Below the pieces are notes generated by a model. That model was not told the origin of the DNA. It made no database searches and saw only the letters and a list, made by a program, of their open reading frames with translations. This document shows positions 47,218 to 55,832 of a stretch of 64,000 nucleotides of DNA, piece after piece. The position numbers were made by a program, and so were the translations under genes. Source of the stretch: Aquimarina spinulae (GTDB lineage: Bacteria; Bacteroidota; Bacteroidia; Flavobacteriales; Flavobacteriaceae); contig NZ_CALSBP010000002.1 of the NCBI RefSeq assembly GCF_943373825.1, forward strand, positions 2,965,501-3,029,500, given 5' to 3'. Within the stretch, counting starts at the first letter, position 1; the number at the start of each line of letters is the position of its first letter.

Positions 47218-47967
47218 TCAATTTTCTTTTGTTGAATAACCAAAATTTTCGAGAATTTTTCTCGCGTCTGCAGAAGATAAAAAATTATAAAACTTTTCTG
47301 CATCCTCTTGATTCTTTTGATTAAGAGTAACAACTCCTTGAGCGATTGCAGAGTAATCTGTATCTTTTAGATCAATCCAATTGCCTTTATTGCTCATTTC
47401 TGGAGATAAAACTACGGATTTTGAAGTAAAACCAATTTCTGCAGATTTTGAAATAATAAACTGATTAGTTTGTAAAACACTTTCTCCGTATACCAATTTA
47501 TCTTTTATGTCTTCATAAAGGTTATGTCTTTTTAAAATTTCTATTGTAGCTAGGCCATAGGGAGCCATTTTAGGGTTTGCAATTGCAATATGATGTATCT
47601 TCGAACTTTTAAGGGTTTCTAGAGACGGGTCAATAGTATCAATCATAGACCACATAACTAATTTTCCGTAGCCATATATTTTAGGTGTTTTGATAGTAAA
47701 ACCTGTATCAAATAATTCTTTTGGATATTTCATATCTGCAGAAACAAATACATCAAAAGGAGCACCTTCTTTAATTTGCGCAGTTAATTTTCCCGATGAG
47801 CTTATAATAAGATCACAAGCAATACCGGTTTGGTCTGTAAAAGTCCTGGATAACTCTTTCATTGCAAATTGCATATTTGCAGCTACAGCAATAGTTAATT
47901 TTCTCTCTGATTTTTGCTGGCATGCTGTTATCAAAAATATAAGAAGTATGAATATTGTTTTTTTCAT
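47218..47967 (-). CDS. modA: Molybdate-binding lipoprotein
   Basis: 249 residues from the ATG at 47967; the frame reaches back to 48030, but only this start gives a normal lipoprotein signal (KKTIFILLIFLITAC, Cys16). Family features: LTIAVAANMQFAMKEL and SSSGKLTAQIKEGAPFDVFVSADM, with oxyanion-binding serines near the N-terminus. In Bacteroidetes the binding protein is lipid-anchored in the periplasm. First gene of the mod operon. Confidence 0.94.
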   Translation of the reverse strand: MKKTIFILLIFLITACQQKSERKLTIAVAANMQFAMKELSRTFTDQTGIACDLIISSSGKLTAQIKEGAPFDVFVSADMKYPKELFDTGFTIKTPKIYGYGKLVMWSMIDTIDPSLETLKSSKIHHIAIANPKMAPYGLATIEILKRHNLYEDIKDKLVYGESVLQTNQFIISKSAEIGFTSKSVVLSPEMSNKGNWIDLKDTDYSAIAQGVVTLNQKNQEDAEKFYNFLSSADARKILENFGYSTKEN

Positions 47968-48099
47968 TTTTTGTAACTGTTCTCCTGTATTACTTTTCTG
48001 TAAAGATAACAACTCAAAGAGCAACCACATGTAGAGATCGAATACTATCTAAGTAACTTTTTTATCTAAAGCAATTTTTATAGTATTAACCGTTGCTGT

Positions 48100-48537
48100 T
48101 TATTTTGTATACACATTAGGATCAAATTTCTCCATATAAATTTCTGGTTTTGGAAGTTTTGTAAATCCATACTTTTCATATAGCCATTCGGCAGTACTTG
48201 TTAACAAAATCCAACGTCTTAAATTTTGTAAATTAGGATGCCCCATGATGGTTTCCATGAGCCATTTACTTAATCCTAATTTTCTATACTCTTTGAGGAT
48301 AAAAATATCTCCTAAATAAGCAATTGTTGAATAATCCGAAATCACTCTTGCATACCCAATCTGTTTGTCCTCAGAATAAAGCCCAAAATTAAGAGAATTC
48401 TCTATTGATACTTTTACTGCATCATATGAAATACCATCACTCCATCCTGATTCATTTGTTAGAAAATTATATATCAATAAAACATCCAACTTGTTCTTAT
48501 CTGTTGAGATGCTATAGTTTTCCTTAGATACTTCCAT
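48100..48537 (-). CDS. GNAT-family N-acetyltransferase
   Basis: 145 residues, cytosolic. The acetyl-CoA pyrophosphate loop is degenerate but recognisable in ILKEYRKLGLSKWLME; the C-terminal WLYEKYGF is the typical beta-bulge motif before the last strand. Substrate unknown. It stands alone upstream of the mod operon. Confidence 0.87.
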   Translation of the reverse strand: MEVSKENYSISTDKNKLDVLLIYNFLTNESGWSDGISYDAVKVSIENSLNFGLYSEDKQIGYARVISDYSTIAYLGDIFILKEYRKLGLSKWLMETIMGHPNLQNLRRWILLTSTAEWLYEKYGFTKLPKPEIYMEKFDPNVYTK

Positions 48538-48596
48538 ATTTTTAGTTGATCGAATCCATTACTTTTGAGGATACAAAGTACCAAAATTAAACAGAA

Positions 48597-48630
48597 AATA
48601 GCGATTTAAGTGTTAGTTTAAACCGCTATT
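48597..48630 (-). terminator. Weak hairpin after the MBL-fold gene
   Basis: AATAGCG and CGCTATT arms with partly paired T/A-rich interior, 27 bp past the stop codon of the MBL-fold gene. Confidence 0.4.
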
Positions 48631-48656
48631 GTTAGTGTATTATTATCAAAATGAAT

Positions 48657-49520
48657 TTACCATTTCATTTCACCTTTTACCACTTTGGCACCCAATTGAA
48701 GTGCAATATCTAAGCCTGCATTGGGATACAGTTTTTGCATGGCAGCAATAAGCTCTTCAGAGTTTTTTGATTTTACTTCTTCTTTCTGATAAGCAATCAA
48801 ATAATTTTTAGAATAGGTAATCGCACTACGATTTAGATTACTGTTGTCTAAGGCATGAGCAGAAACAACAATTTCTGGGTTAAGGCGTTCCATTTCTTCT
48901 AAAACCGATAACCAGGCAACACGTTTTTCTGTAGTACTTGCATCTGCTATCCATAGATGTAAATTGTCATATACATTTACACCTCCTACAATTGCTTTTA
49001 GAGATGGAATCCAGACAAATGCCCTTTCTGGAGTAGAGCCATTAAGACCTTTTACTTCAATAGAATGCCCTTCGAGATCTATCGTATTCCCTTTTAATAT
49101 TTCTGGAAAAACAACTTTTTTTGTCCCATTATTCCCTAGTTTTGGGCCCCAAATCTGTAACTTTTTCTCATACGTTTTTTTGATGTGTGATAGCGTATGT
49201 TTGCTGGTATAAATGGTTACATCTGGGAAAGAATTTTTAAATACTTCTAACCCAAAATAATAATCAGGATCTCCATGACTTATATAAATGGTTGTAAGGT
49301 TTTTACCACTTTTTAGGATTTCTGCAACTACATTATGTGCATCAGAAAGTGTGAATTGGGCATCAATAAGAATTGCGTCTTTTTCTCCATAAATTAAAAC
49401 AGAAGCGATGTGAAAACTGTTTTCGTCTGCCCGATACACTTTGTATTCTAGGTTTTGTGCTGTACTACTCATTGTTATTGAAATTAATAGTATTGTTATT
49501 AAAAAATTGATTTTATTCAT
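48657..49520 (-). CDS. Exported MBL-fold protein with altered metal motif
   Basis: 287 residues with a signal peptide (~1-21, TMSSTAQ). The metallo-beta-lactamase fold is clear from AILIDAQFTLSDAHNVV, YISHGDPDYYFG (81-90) and VSAHALD (219-225). The usual HxHxDH is H82-G-D84-P-D86-Y87: two of three site-one/two histidines are replaced by Asp84 and Tyr87. It may bind a single metal, a different metal, or have lost hydrolysis. A perfect palindrome of Crp/Fnr style lies 55 bp upstream and a Crp/Fnr gene sits just behind it. Confidence 0.83.
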   Translation of the reverse strand: MNKINFLITILLISITMSSTAQNLEYKVYRADENSFHIASVLIYGEKDAILIDAQFTLSDAHNVVAEILKSGKNLTTIYISHGDPDYYFGLEVFKNSFPDVTIYTSKHTLSHIKKTYEKKLQIWGPKLGNNGTKKVVFPEILKGNTIDLEGHSIEVKGLNGSTPERAFVWIPSLKAIVGGVNVYDNLHLWIADASTTEKRVAWLSVLEEMERLNPEIVVSAHALDNSNLNRSAITYSKNYLIAYQKEEVKSKNSEELIAAMQKLYPNAGLDIALQLGAKVVKGEMKW

Positions 49521-49574
49521 TTTAATGTTCTTTTAAATGATGGTACAAAGTTGCATACATCAGTTTTCAAAAAC

Positions 49575-49590
49575 ATTGAACTAGTTCAAT
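49575..49590. promoter_or_regulatory. 16-bp perfect palindrome, probable Crp/Fnr-family operator
   Basis: ATTGAACTAGTTCAAT, i.e. TTGA-N6-TCAA, the half-site style of Crp/Fnr proteins. It sits upstream of the MBL gene promoter and directly after the Crp/Fnr gene end. Confidence 0.65.
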
Positions 49591-49607
49591 AACTGTGAGT
49601 ATCTTGA

Positions 49608-50192
49608 TTATTTTTTTGAAGCGATCTTTTTTCGAATTTTACTTACAAATTCATGTGAGATTCCTAAGTAAGCTGCAATCTGTAAATTGGTGAGTTTTTG
49701 TGCTATTTTTGGATAGGTCTTCATGAAATGCAGATAACGTTCATCTGCTGTATAACAATGATTTCGTATCAACCTTCTTTGTAAAGAAACCAAAGTTTTT
49801 TGTGACATAATACGAAATAGCTTTTCTACTTTAGGCATTTGCTGATACAGTAGTTCTTTGTCTTTTTTATTGATCAATAAAACTTCACTGTCTTCAAGGG
49901 CTTGAATTGATAATAGAGCAGGGGCTTGATTTGTAAAACTATCTATGTCGGTCACCCACCAATCTTCGACAGCAAAATATAAAACATTTTCATTTCCATC
50001 ATTATCTATCGTGTACACACGAAAACAACCTTTGGTTACAAAACCTTCAAATCGACATACATCACCCTGTCTAAGTAAAAAATCTTTTTTAGAAATAGTC
50101 TTTGGATAAAAGAAATGACTATAGGTCTCAAATTCTGAGTCAGAAAATTGAATGTGTTTATCTATATTTTCCTTAAGAAGAGTATATGGCAT
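49608..50192 (-). CDS. Crp/Fnr-family transcriptional regulator
   Basis: 194 residues. Cyclic-nucleotide-binding-like barrel (~20-125) and a C-terminal helix-turn-helix with LTNLQIAAYLGISHEFVSKI (167-186). No Fnr-type cysteine cluster, and the cAMP-contact residues of E. coli CRP are not evident, so the signal is unknown. This short Bacteroidetes subgroup commonly regulates an adjacent single gene; here that is probably the MBL-fold gene with its TTGA-N6-TCAA palindrome. Confidence 0.9.
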   Translation of the reverse strand: MPYTLLKENIDKHIQFSDSEFETYSHFFYPKTISKKDFLLRQGDVCRFEGFVTKGCFRVYTIDNDGNENVLYFAVEDWWVTDIDSFTNQAPALLSIQALEDSEVLLINKKDKELLYQQMPKVEKLFRIMSQKTLVSLQRRLIRNHCYTADERYLHFMKTYPKIAQKLTNLQIAAYLGISHEFVSKIRKKIASKK

Positions 50193-50229
50193 TTTCTATT
50201 TCTGGTTTACAGGTAATATCTTAAACAAA

Positions 50230-51000
50230 TTATTTTTTAAACCCTGTGGTAAACAGATTTCTGGCTCCTTTTATACCACATTTTTGATACGCATGATATG
50301 TTTGAGCCGCTCTTTCTTCAATTTGTTTCCCAGTTTCATTTTTAATCCAACCATCGATTGCAGACTTCAATGTATATGCTTCAGGAGCCATTAAATGTGT
50401 AGTCCACAAAATTGGATTTGCTTTTGCGCGTTTTATTTCTTTTGAAAAATAATTTTGACTATAACATGCCAAAACTATTACATCCCTTTTTTTAATAACC
50501 TCTTTCTTGTATGTAATATCTACATTAAATTCCATTAAGCCATCGTGACCGATATATGAAAGTAAATCAGAATCACCACCAAATTTTAATGTTTCTGAGT
50601 TTACTTCAATCGAAATAGGGTTTTGAGAATTAGAGGCCAGTAGAAAATCTTCAATGCAGGTTTGGATTTTTGCACCATCATAGGCATCAGCTAATAGATA
50701 GATTTTTTTGGTACTATGTTTAAATAAAACTCTATCTAGTAATACGGGATCATCTATTTCAAAATTTTTTACTAACTTCCAGTCTTTTGCTTTAAACTTA
50801 AAGAAAGATTTTACCCCATAACCAGCACCCCAATATAAATTATGCTTTGGATCTTTTCCGTTCCCTAATTTTGCCGGAACAGGAACAATTCCTTGATTTT
50901 CATTATCACATAAAGCCACATATACATGAATGGTTTTTGCCTGGCTATATACTTTAGAGCATAGAAACAAGATCAATATCAAGAAGAATACTTTTTTCAT
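50230..51000 (-). CDS. Exported hypothetical protein with caspase-like His/Cys dyad
   Basis: 256 residues from ATG 51000 (a start 12 bp earlier is possible). Signal peptide core FFLILILFLCSKVYS. Conserved-looking blocks: VALCDNENQGIVPVPAKLGN and LYWGAGYGVKSFF. Two motifs fit clan CD (caspase/gingipain) peptidases: SYIGHDGL with His at 152 and IVLACYSQNY with Cys at 179, each following a hydrophobic strand as in that fold. I know no named family for it; relatives appear as hypothetical proteins. The peptidase assignment is inference. It lies 17 bp from a GNAT gene on the same strand. Confidence 0.7.
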   Translation of the reverse strand: MKKVFFLILILFLCSKVYSQAKTIHVYVALCDNENQGIVPVPAKLGNGKDPKHNLYWGAGYGVKSFFKFKAKDWKLVKNFEIDDPVLLDRVLFKHSTKKIYLLADAYDGAKIQTCIEDFLLASNSQNPISIEVNSETLKFGGDSDLLSYIGHDGLMEFNVDITYKKEVIKKRDVIVLACYSQNYFSKEIKRAKANPILWTTHLMAPEAYTLKSAIDGWIKNETGKQIEERAAQTYHAYQKCGIKGARNLFTTGFKK

Positions 51001-51017
51001 GATTGTTAACACTTTTT

Positions 51018-51464
51018 TTATTTACTGAATTTACAAACAAATTTTTTGTGAGTATTTATGAAATCTTGATTTTCGTAAAAGCTATGGGCATTTTCTCTTT
51101 TAATGTTTGAGGTAACTTCAAGTTGAATTATTTCCTTTTCTTTGGCTATACTTTTGAGGTGATCTATTAGTTTTTGTCCGATTCCTAAACCACGACAACT
51201 TTCTGTTACAAACATTTCCTGAATTTCGCCAATCAACCCATTATGATGAAGTAAATTTTGAACGTGACAACTTAAAAATCCAGCAATTTCATTTTCAACC
51301 TCAGCAATAAGATATATGTTATTTTGGTTATTTAAATTTTCGATAAAAATATTTTCTTGCTTTTCTTTTTTGAAGGTTTGATTTTCTAATATTTCAATAA
51401 AACGATGAATAGACAAGAAATCAAAATCTTTGGCTCTTCTTATTTGTATTTTGCTTTTATGCAT
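51018..51464 (-). CDS. GNAT-family N-acetyltransferase
   Basis: 148 residues from ATG 51464 (an earlier ATG adds six residues). Typical motif A MFVTESCRGLGIGQKLIDHL with the RGLGIG acetyl-CoA loop and SFYENQDFINTHKKF at the end. The acceptor is unknown. Cotranscribed with the caspase-like protein gene just downstream. Confidence 0.9.
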   Translation of the reverse strand: MHKSKIQIRRAKDFDFLSIHRFIEILENQTFKKEKQENIFIENLNNQNNIYLIAEVENEIAGFLSCHVQNLLHHNGLIGEIQEMFVTESCRGLGIGQKLIDHLKSIAKEKEIIQLEVTSNIKRENAHSFYENQDFINTHKKFVCKFSK

Positions 51465-51609
51465 ATGTTGTATAATGATCAATGGTTTTTTTATCCATGC
51501 TCTGTTTTTGTTATTAAGGTATTTTATTTTAAATGTAAAATATAAATTCTACTTTTTAAAACGTGCGATTATTTTCAATTCATTATAAGTTTATTACTAT
51601 GATTGATAT

Positions 51610-52716
51610 TTATTTAGAGTTTTTAATGAGGACATTATTAATCATAAAATCATTAAATTTTTTTGGTTCTTCAAAAGGAGGGAAATGTGCAGATTTATAA
51701 AAAGTAATGAATATTTTTTTTGGAGCTTTTAAAACATCAAAATACTCTTTTGCTATATCATAATTGGTAAGATAATCATGCTTGCCTTGTAAAAAATAAA
51801 CAGGAACCTTTAATTCTTCTATAGTTTTTGTTAGATCGGTTTTGAAAACTGTTTCAAATAAATTAAAAACGGGAGATTGTATGATTGCTTCAATATCGGT
51901 TCCGTTAGTTATAGCATTATATTTATCACTTATGGTATATTCTTTATTATACAATATAGGTGTAACGAATACATCTAAAATGCTATTTTCTTTATAGAGA
52001 CTACCGTATTTTGATACATACATTCGGCTTTTTAATAGATCTTTATCAATAGGTCTGTTGGTAAACCCACCAATTTTTTTTAAACGATTAATAGCAATTG
52101 TATCTTGGTCTTCTGTTACTTTTTTTAGAGCGAATCGATATGCTACTTGTTCGTTTTTATCTACATTCCCGATTTGACCCGTTCCTATGTATGCATGGTA
52201 ATCGTTAGGATATTTATAAACTGTACTTATACCTAATAATGATCCCCAGGAATGCCCCAATAAGAATATCTTATCTTTTTTAAATCGTTTTTTTAAATAT
52301 TTTGTAACCTCATTAGTATCTTCAATAAATCTGTCGAGAGTAAAAGTACTTGTAGGGATATTAGAGATTGTGGATTTGCCCGAGCCTCTTTGATCCCAAT
52401 ATACAACGGTGTAATGTTCCTCTAGGTCGCTATTATGTTTTCTAAACATTGGTGTTTCTGTAGCACCAGGTCCCCCATGAAGAACTAATAATATTGGATT
52501 GGCTATGTTTTTGCCTCTAATTAATACAAATTGTTCTATACCACCAATGGGAATATGTTTCATTTCGGCAATACTGCTTTTAATACTATCACCTTGTTCA
52601 TCTTTAAATATGGGAGTTGATCCAGGACTTATTATTAATAAGAATATAAATAATCCTATTAGTAATACTACTAATATAATGCCCGTTACTTTTAGTGTTT
52701 TTTTAAATAGGTTCAT
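51610..52716 (-). CDS. Membrane-anchored alpha/beta hydrolase (proline iminopeptidase-like)
   Basis: 368 residues. One N-terminal TM helix (~10-29). HGGPG oxyanion motif at 80-84, YWDQRGSGKS, nucleophile S156 in GHSWGS, acid in QGKHDYL and His in KSAHFPP. HGGPG followed by DQRGSG is the hallmark of the S33 proline iminopeptidase group, which includes esterases. It starts 7 bp after the TetR gene stop, so it is probably the target of that repressor. Confidence 0.88.
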   Translation of the reverse strand: MNLFKKTLKVTGIILVVLLIGLFIFLLIISPGSTPIFKDEQGDSIKSSIAEMKHIPIGGIEQFVLIRGKNIANPILLVLHGGPGATETPMFRKHNSDLEEHYTVVYWDQRGSGKSTISNIPTSTFTLDRFIEDTNEVTKYLKKRFKKDKIFLLGHSWGSLLGISTVYKYPNDYHAYIGTGQIGNVDKNEQVAYRFALKKVTEDQDTIAINRLKKIGGFTNRPIDKDLLKSRMYVSKYGSLYKENSILDVFVTPILYNKEYTISDKYNAITNGTDIEAIIQSPVFNLFETVFKTDLTKTIEELKVPVYFLQGKHDYLTNYDIAKEYFDVLKAPKKIFITFYKSAHFPPFEEPKKFNDFMINNVLIKNSK

Positions 52717-52723
52717 ATTCGGT

Positions 52724-53260
52724 TTAAATTTCTAATAATATTTGTTCTATGTTTTGTTCTGGAAATACGGATTGCCAAAATAGCAAACCTTCATACTTTG
52801 AAATTAGAATTATGGCATCGTTTTCGGGATTTTTTGATTTATTTTTTTTAAACCCTGTTTCCAGCACTTTTCTAAGTTCGGCGTAAAAGTTTCGTACATA
52901 TTCTTTAAATGTTGGATGAATTTCGAAAGCTTCAAAAAACAGAATAAAATGTCGAGAGACTCCTTTTGGAGTTATTTTAATAGTTTTGGGAATAAATGAA
53001 CTAAAGAAATCTTTTAAAATAATATTCATCTCTGTTAAATTCATGTCTTTCATAGCATCCAGATCTACTTGTTTAAAATAAAACAGGAAATATTTGTCAA
53101 TTACCTCTATGTATAATTTTTCTTTATTTTCAAAATGATGATAAACAGCGCCTTTAGAAAGTTTAGAAGACTCTACTAAGTTTGCCATTGATGTACTGCT
53201 ATATCCTTTATCTAAGAATAATTTAAAAGCAGTTTCTATAAGATGAGATCTAGTATCCAT
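52724..53260 (-). CDS. TetR/AcrR-family repressor
   Basis: 178 residues from ATG 53260; the frame's first ATG at 53278 would leave almost no leader behind the promoter. N-terminal HTH: TRSHLIETAFKLFLDKGYSS, then SKLSKGAVYHHFENKEKLYI. Ligand domain unassigned. It heads an operon with the S33-type hydrolase, and an inverted repeat suitable for autoregulation overlaps its start region. Confidence 0.92.
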   Translation of the reverse strand: MDTRSHLIETAFKLFLDKGYSSTSMANLVESSKLSKGAVYHHFENKEKLYIEVIDKYFLFYFKQVDLDAMKDMNLTEMNIILKDFFSSFIPKTIKITPKGVSRHFILFFEAFEIHPTFKEYVRNFYAELRKVLETGFKKNKSKNPENDAIILISKYEGLLFWQSVFPEQNIEQILLEI

Positions 53261-53280
53261 GAAATTAATTTTACACACAG

Positions 53281-53294
53281 ACCAACCGGTCGGT
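53281..53294. promoter_or_regulatory. TetR-type operator ACCAACCGGTCGGT
   Basis: Near-perfect 14-bp palindrome (one mismatch from ACCGACCGGTCGGT), 21 bp upstream of the chosen start, overlapping the expected transcript start. Typical of TetR/AcrR autoregulatory sites. Confidence 0.7.
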
Positions 53295-53388
53295 TTGTAA
53301 ATATATAAAAAATAATACTACATAACAATTTTCATAAATCAATTTAGCTTTGTTCGCTACAATACGTATTGTTTGATGTATCTTTTTA

Positions 53389-53946
53389 TTAGCTATACAT
53401 CATTCTTATGGATGTCAAGGTTTTTTGAAAAAGGGAGAGATCTGATGTGGCTTTGGATACAATTAAGCTCCCTTGTATTAAAATTAAGGTTTGCTCTGCT
53501 TTATTTTTTGCGTCACTTTCTGATAAACCAAATGCAATTCCTAAAGTACTAAAACCTGTAATCCATTGAGTCATAATTTGATTTAATTGTTTTCCAAATA
53601 ATTCGAGATTCGAATCCATGGTTAATGCTCTTAAAATACATGTCTTTTCGCCTCTACCATAAAGAAGGTCTATGTTTATGAGTGCTTTTTCAAGTCTCTC
53701 AACTGGTTTTATCTTGGTGTCAGACAGAAGAGAAAGAATGTTGTCAGCGGCCCATTTTTCTACATAATCCAGAACAACAGAAGTAATTTCCTTTTTCCCA
53801 TTAGGGAAACGATGATATAAACTTGCTTTCTGTAGTCCCGATGAGCCAGCCAGATCATTAAGACTCGAACCGTCATAGCCTTTAGAACGAATAACAGACA
53901 TTAATCCTTCTAATAAATCCTGATCGTTTACTTTTTGTGGTCTCAT
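53389..53946 (-). CDS. TetR/AcrR-family regulator (YxaF/LmrA-like)
   Basis: 185 residues from the first ATG (53946). HTH with LNDLAGSSGLQKASLYHRFPNG; the phrase KASLYHRFPxGK is characteristic of the YxaF/LmrA subgroup that controls drug exporters or flavin oxygenases. No exporter is adjacent: the next gene downstream is the other TetR, 111 bp away. A palindrome lies 29 bp upstream. Confidence 0.9.
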   Translation of the reverse strand: MRPQKVNDQDLLEGLMSVIRSKGYDGSSLNDLAGSSGLQKASLYHRFPNGKKEITSVVLDYVEKWAADNILSLLSDTKIKPVERLEKALINIDLLYGRGEKTCILRALTMDSNLELFGKQLNQIMTQWITGFSTLGIAFGLSESDAKNKAEQTLILIQGSLIVSKATSDLSLFQKTLTSIRMMYS

Positions 53947-53974
53947 AGAGCAAATGTACAAATAAATAATATTT

Positions 53975-53990
53975 TACCAAACGTTCGGTA
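53975..53990. promoter_or_regulatory. TetR-type operator TACCAAACGTTCGGTA
   Basis: 16-bp palindrome with a single mismatch, just upstream of the YxaF-like gene; core AACGTT. Different from the operator of the neighbouring TetR gene, so cross-talk is unlikely. Confidence 0.68.
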
Positions 53991-54072
53991 ACGCTTCATG
54001 GATTACAATATAAAACTATATGATTTTACTTTATGACCTTCTACCACATATTTATGGGTTTTAATGATTGAT

Positions 54073-55725
54073 TCATTTTTTAGTTTCTAATTTATTTTTT
54101 GCATGTTGTAAATTTTCTTTAAATAGTTTTACGCTATGGTGATTTGTTTTTTCCCCTAATTCAATTGCTTTTGAATAACAAGTAATTGCTTCTTTATAAC
54201 TTTCACACACTAAAAAACCTTCGCCTAAGCTATCCCATACATTTGATGAATTAGGATATCGTTTTGTGTTTTCTTTAAAAAATTTAATTGCTAATTCACA
54301 ATTATCATCAAGGAATTTATAGCCTAATCTATTTATAGAATTCTCGGTAGGGTTATAATTTTTTAAAAAAGACTGTTTTAAACTATCTGCAATTCTCTGG
54401 TTCCCATTTTGATAATAGAGATACATAATATGTCCAACAGAAGTTTCTGATGGTAACACTTTATAGCCACATAACTCTGATAGTTTTTCAAAATAGCTAT
54501 TCAATGCTTTAATACCCCCATGTTTTTTAAATTCGTCTAAAGAACTTCTGTCTGGATACCCTTTCATTTTATAAATATCTTCAAGGCCATGTGCTGATAA
54601 GTATAATTGATGTATTATTTCTCTGTCTTTAATTGGATTTACATTAGAGAGAAATATAATTGTTGTGTCATCATCATACATATTTATTGATGAGCGATGG
54701 CCATGAAGGGCGCCACCATGAGTATACATTTTTATCTTGGTGTTTCTTTCGATCAGATCGTCCCAATTGCGAATCCAACCATAACAATAACCATGCTTAT
54801 TTGGGGTTAGCATTTTTTTGGTATAAGTGGCTGATAATAATTTGTTTGTTTTAATGGCTTCACTCCAAATAAATAGATCATCAACTGTAGAGTGTATCCC
54901 TCCGGTAGCATATATATTAGACTGATCTCTAAACGGTACATTATTAAAATTTCCTCCATATTTCATAAAAATCATACGAAAGGTTTCATCTTCAATAAAA
55001 GAATAGCCTTTTGCAGTTTCATTTTTTATAAATTCATTAGTTTCATATCCGGTGTTTTTTAGCCCTAAAGGTTTTGTTATTTTTGTTTCAAGTAATTCTG
55101 AAAAGGGTTTTTTTGAAACTTCTTCCAAAATAGCTCCTAAGAGCATATACCCTAAGCTACTATAATAAAATGTTGTCCCTGGTGTATAGGCTAGTTTTAC
55201 TTTCCCTACTAGTATTGCCAATTCTCTGGGAGTATAAGCAGTAGATATAAAAGCGTCTTGAGTTATTCCAGTTTTTAAAATACCTTCATAATGTGGTAAT
55301 CCAGAAGTATGTGATAACAATTGATGAATTGTTATTTTATTACCTAATTCTTTTGGGAAATAAGGCAAATGTGTTGATACAGAATCTTCTAATTTTAAAA
55401 CACCTTCTTCAACCAGTTGCATTATTAACATTGCTGTAAACTGTTTGGTTACAGATCCGATTGGAAATTTGGTATCTACAATGTTTGGTATATTTTGTTC
55501 TCGGTCTTTTAGTCCATAAGCTTTTTTAAAAGTTATTTTTCCTTTTTTCGCAACCAGAATAACTCCATTAAAAGGACTACTGATTTTTTTTCTTCCATTT
55601 TCAGAATACTCTTGCATTAGTGCATCTAGTGATTTTGGAGAATCACTGCATGAATTAAAAAAGAGGGTTATAATTACTATAAATAATAGTATTCGAATTG
55701 TTTTTTGTGATGATAGATGAATCAT
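54073..55725 (-). CDS. Lipoprotein class C beta-lactamase-like hydrolase with TPR tail
   Basis: 550 residues. Lipobox ends at Cys26 (LFFNSC). Serine hydrolase domain ~35-385: nucleophile S91-V-T-K94, second motif YYSSLGY (Tyr with Ser where class C enzymes have Asn) and HGG (YTHGGALHGH). Residues ~430-550 include TPR-like helices (SSNVWDSLGEGFLVCESYKE). Periplasmic; substrate unknown, possibly D-amino-acid peptides or esters. The upstream region holds an inverted repeat over the leader and a TGACAT/ATGTCA array, suggesting control by the adjacent XRE-type protein. Confidence 0.87.
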   Translation of the reverse strand: MIHLSSQKTIRILLFIVIITLFFNSCSDSPKSLDALMQEYSENGRKKISSPFNGVILVAKKGKITFKKAYGLKDREQNIPNIVDTKFPIGSVTKQFTAMLIMQLVEEGVLKLEDSVSTHLPYFPKELGNKITIHQLLSHTSGLPHYEGILKTGITQDAFISTAYTPRELAILVGKVKLAYTPGTTFYYSSLGYMLLGAILEEVSKKPFSELLETKITKPLGLKNTGYETNEFIKNETAKGYSFIEDETFRMIFMKYGGNFNNVPFRDQSNIYATGGIHSTVDDLFIWSEAIKTNKLLSATYTKKMLTPNKHGYCYGWIRNWDDLIERNTKIKMYTHGGALHGHRSSINMYDDDTTIIFLSNVNPIKDREIIHQLYLSAHGLEDIYKMKGYPDRSSLDEFKKHGGIKALNSYFEKLSELCGYKVLPSETSVGHIMYLYYQNGNQRIADSLKQSFLKNYNPTENSINRLGYKFLDDNCELAIKFFKENTKRYPNSSNVWDSLGEGFLVCESYKEAITCYSKAIELGEKTNHHSVKLFKENLQHAKNKLETKK

Positions 55726-55756
55726 ATTTGTTTCATTTTGATTATTTGAAACAAAT
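55726..55756. promoter_or_regulatory. Inverted repeat directly before the hydrolase start codon
   Basis: ATTTGTTTCA and TGAAACAAAT, 10-bp perfect arms around an 11-nt centre, abutting the ATG at 55725. It could fold in the mRNA over the ribosome entry site or serve as an operator. Confidence 0.55.
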
Positions 55757-55782
55757 GTATGTGAGTGCTAAGAGATGTATTA

Positions 55783-55810
55783 TGTCAGAGCTATGACATT
55801 CTTATGTCAT
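55783..55810. promoter_or_regulatory. TGTCA/TGACA operator array
   Basis: Three half-sites at 11-bp steps (TGTCA 55783, TGACA 55794, TGTCA 55805) including the palindrome ATGACAT-TCTT-ATGTCAT. The string TTCTTATGTCA recurs at 56447-56457 upstream of the XRE gene, pointing to a common regulator. Confidence 0.6.
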
Positions 55811-55832
55811 TCATTGAAATTTTTGTGCTTAA

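Noticed and set aside
46816..48099. Possible molybdenum-cofactor riboswitch before modA
   Set aside because: The gap upstream is about 130 bp without the expected long multi-helix structure; the Moco motif is not apparent.
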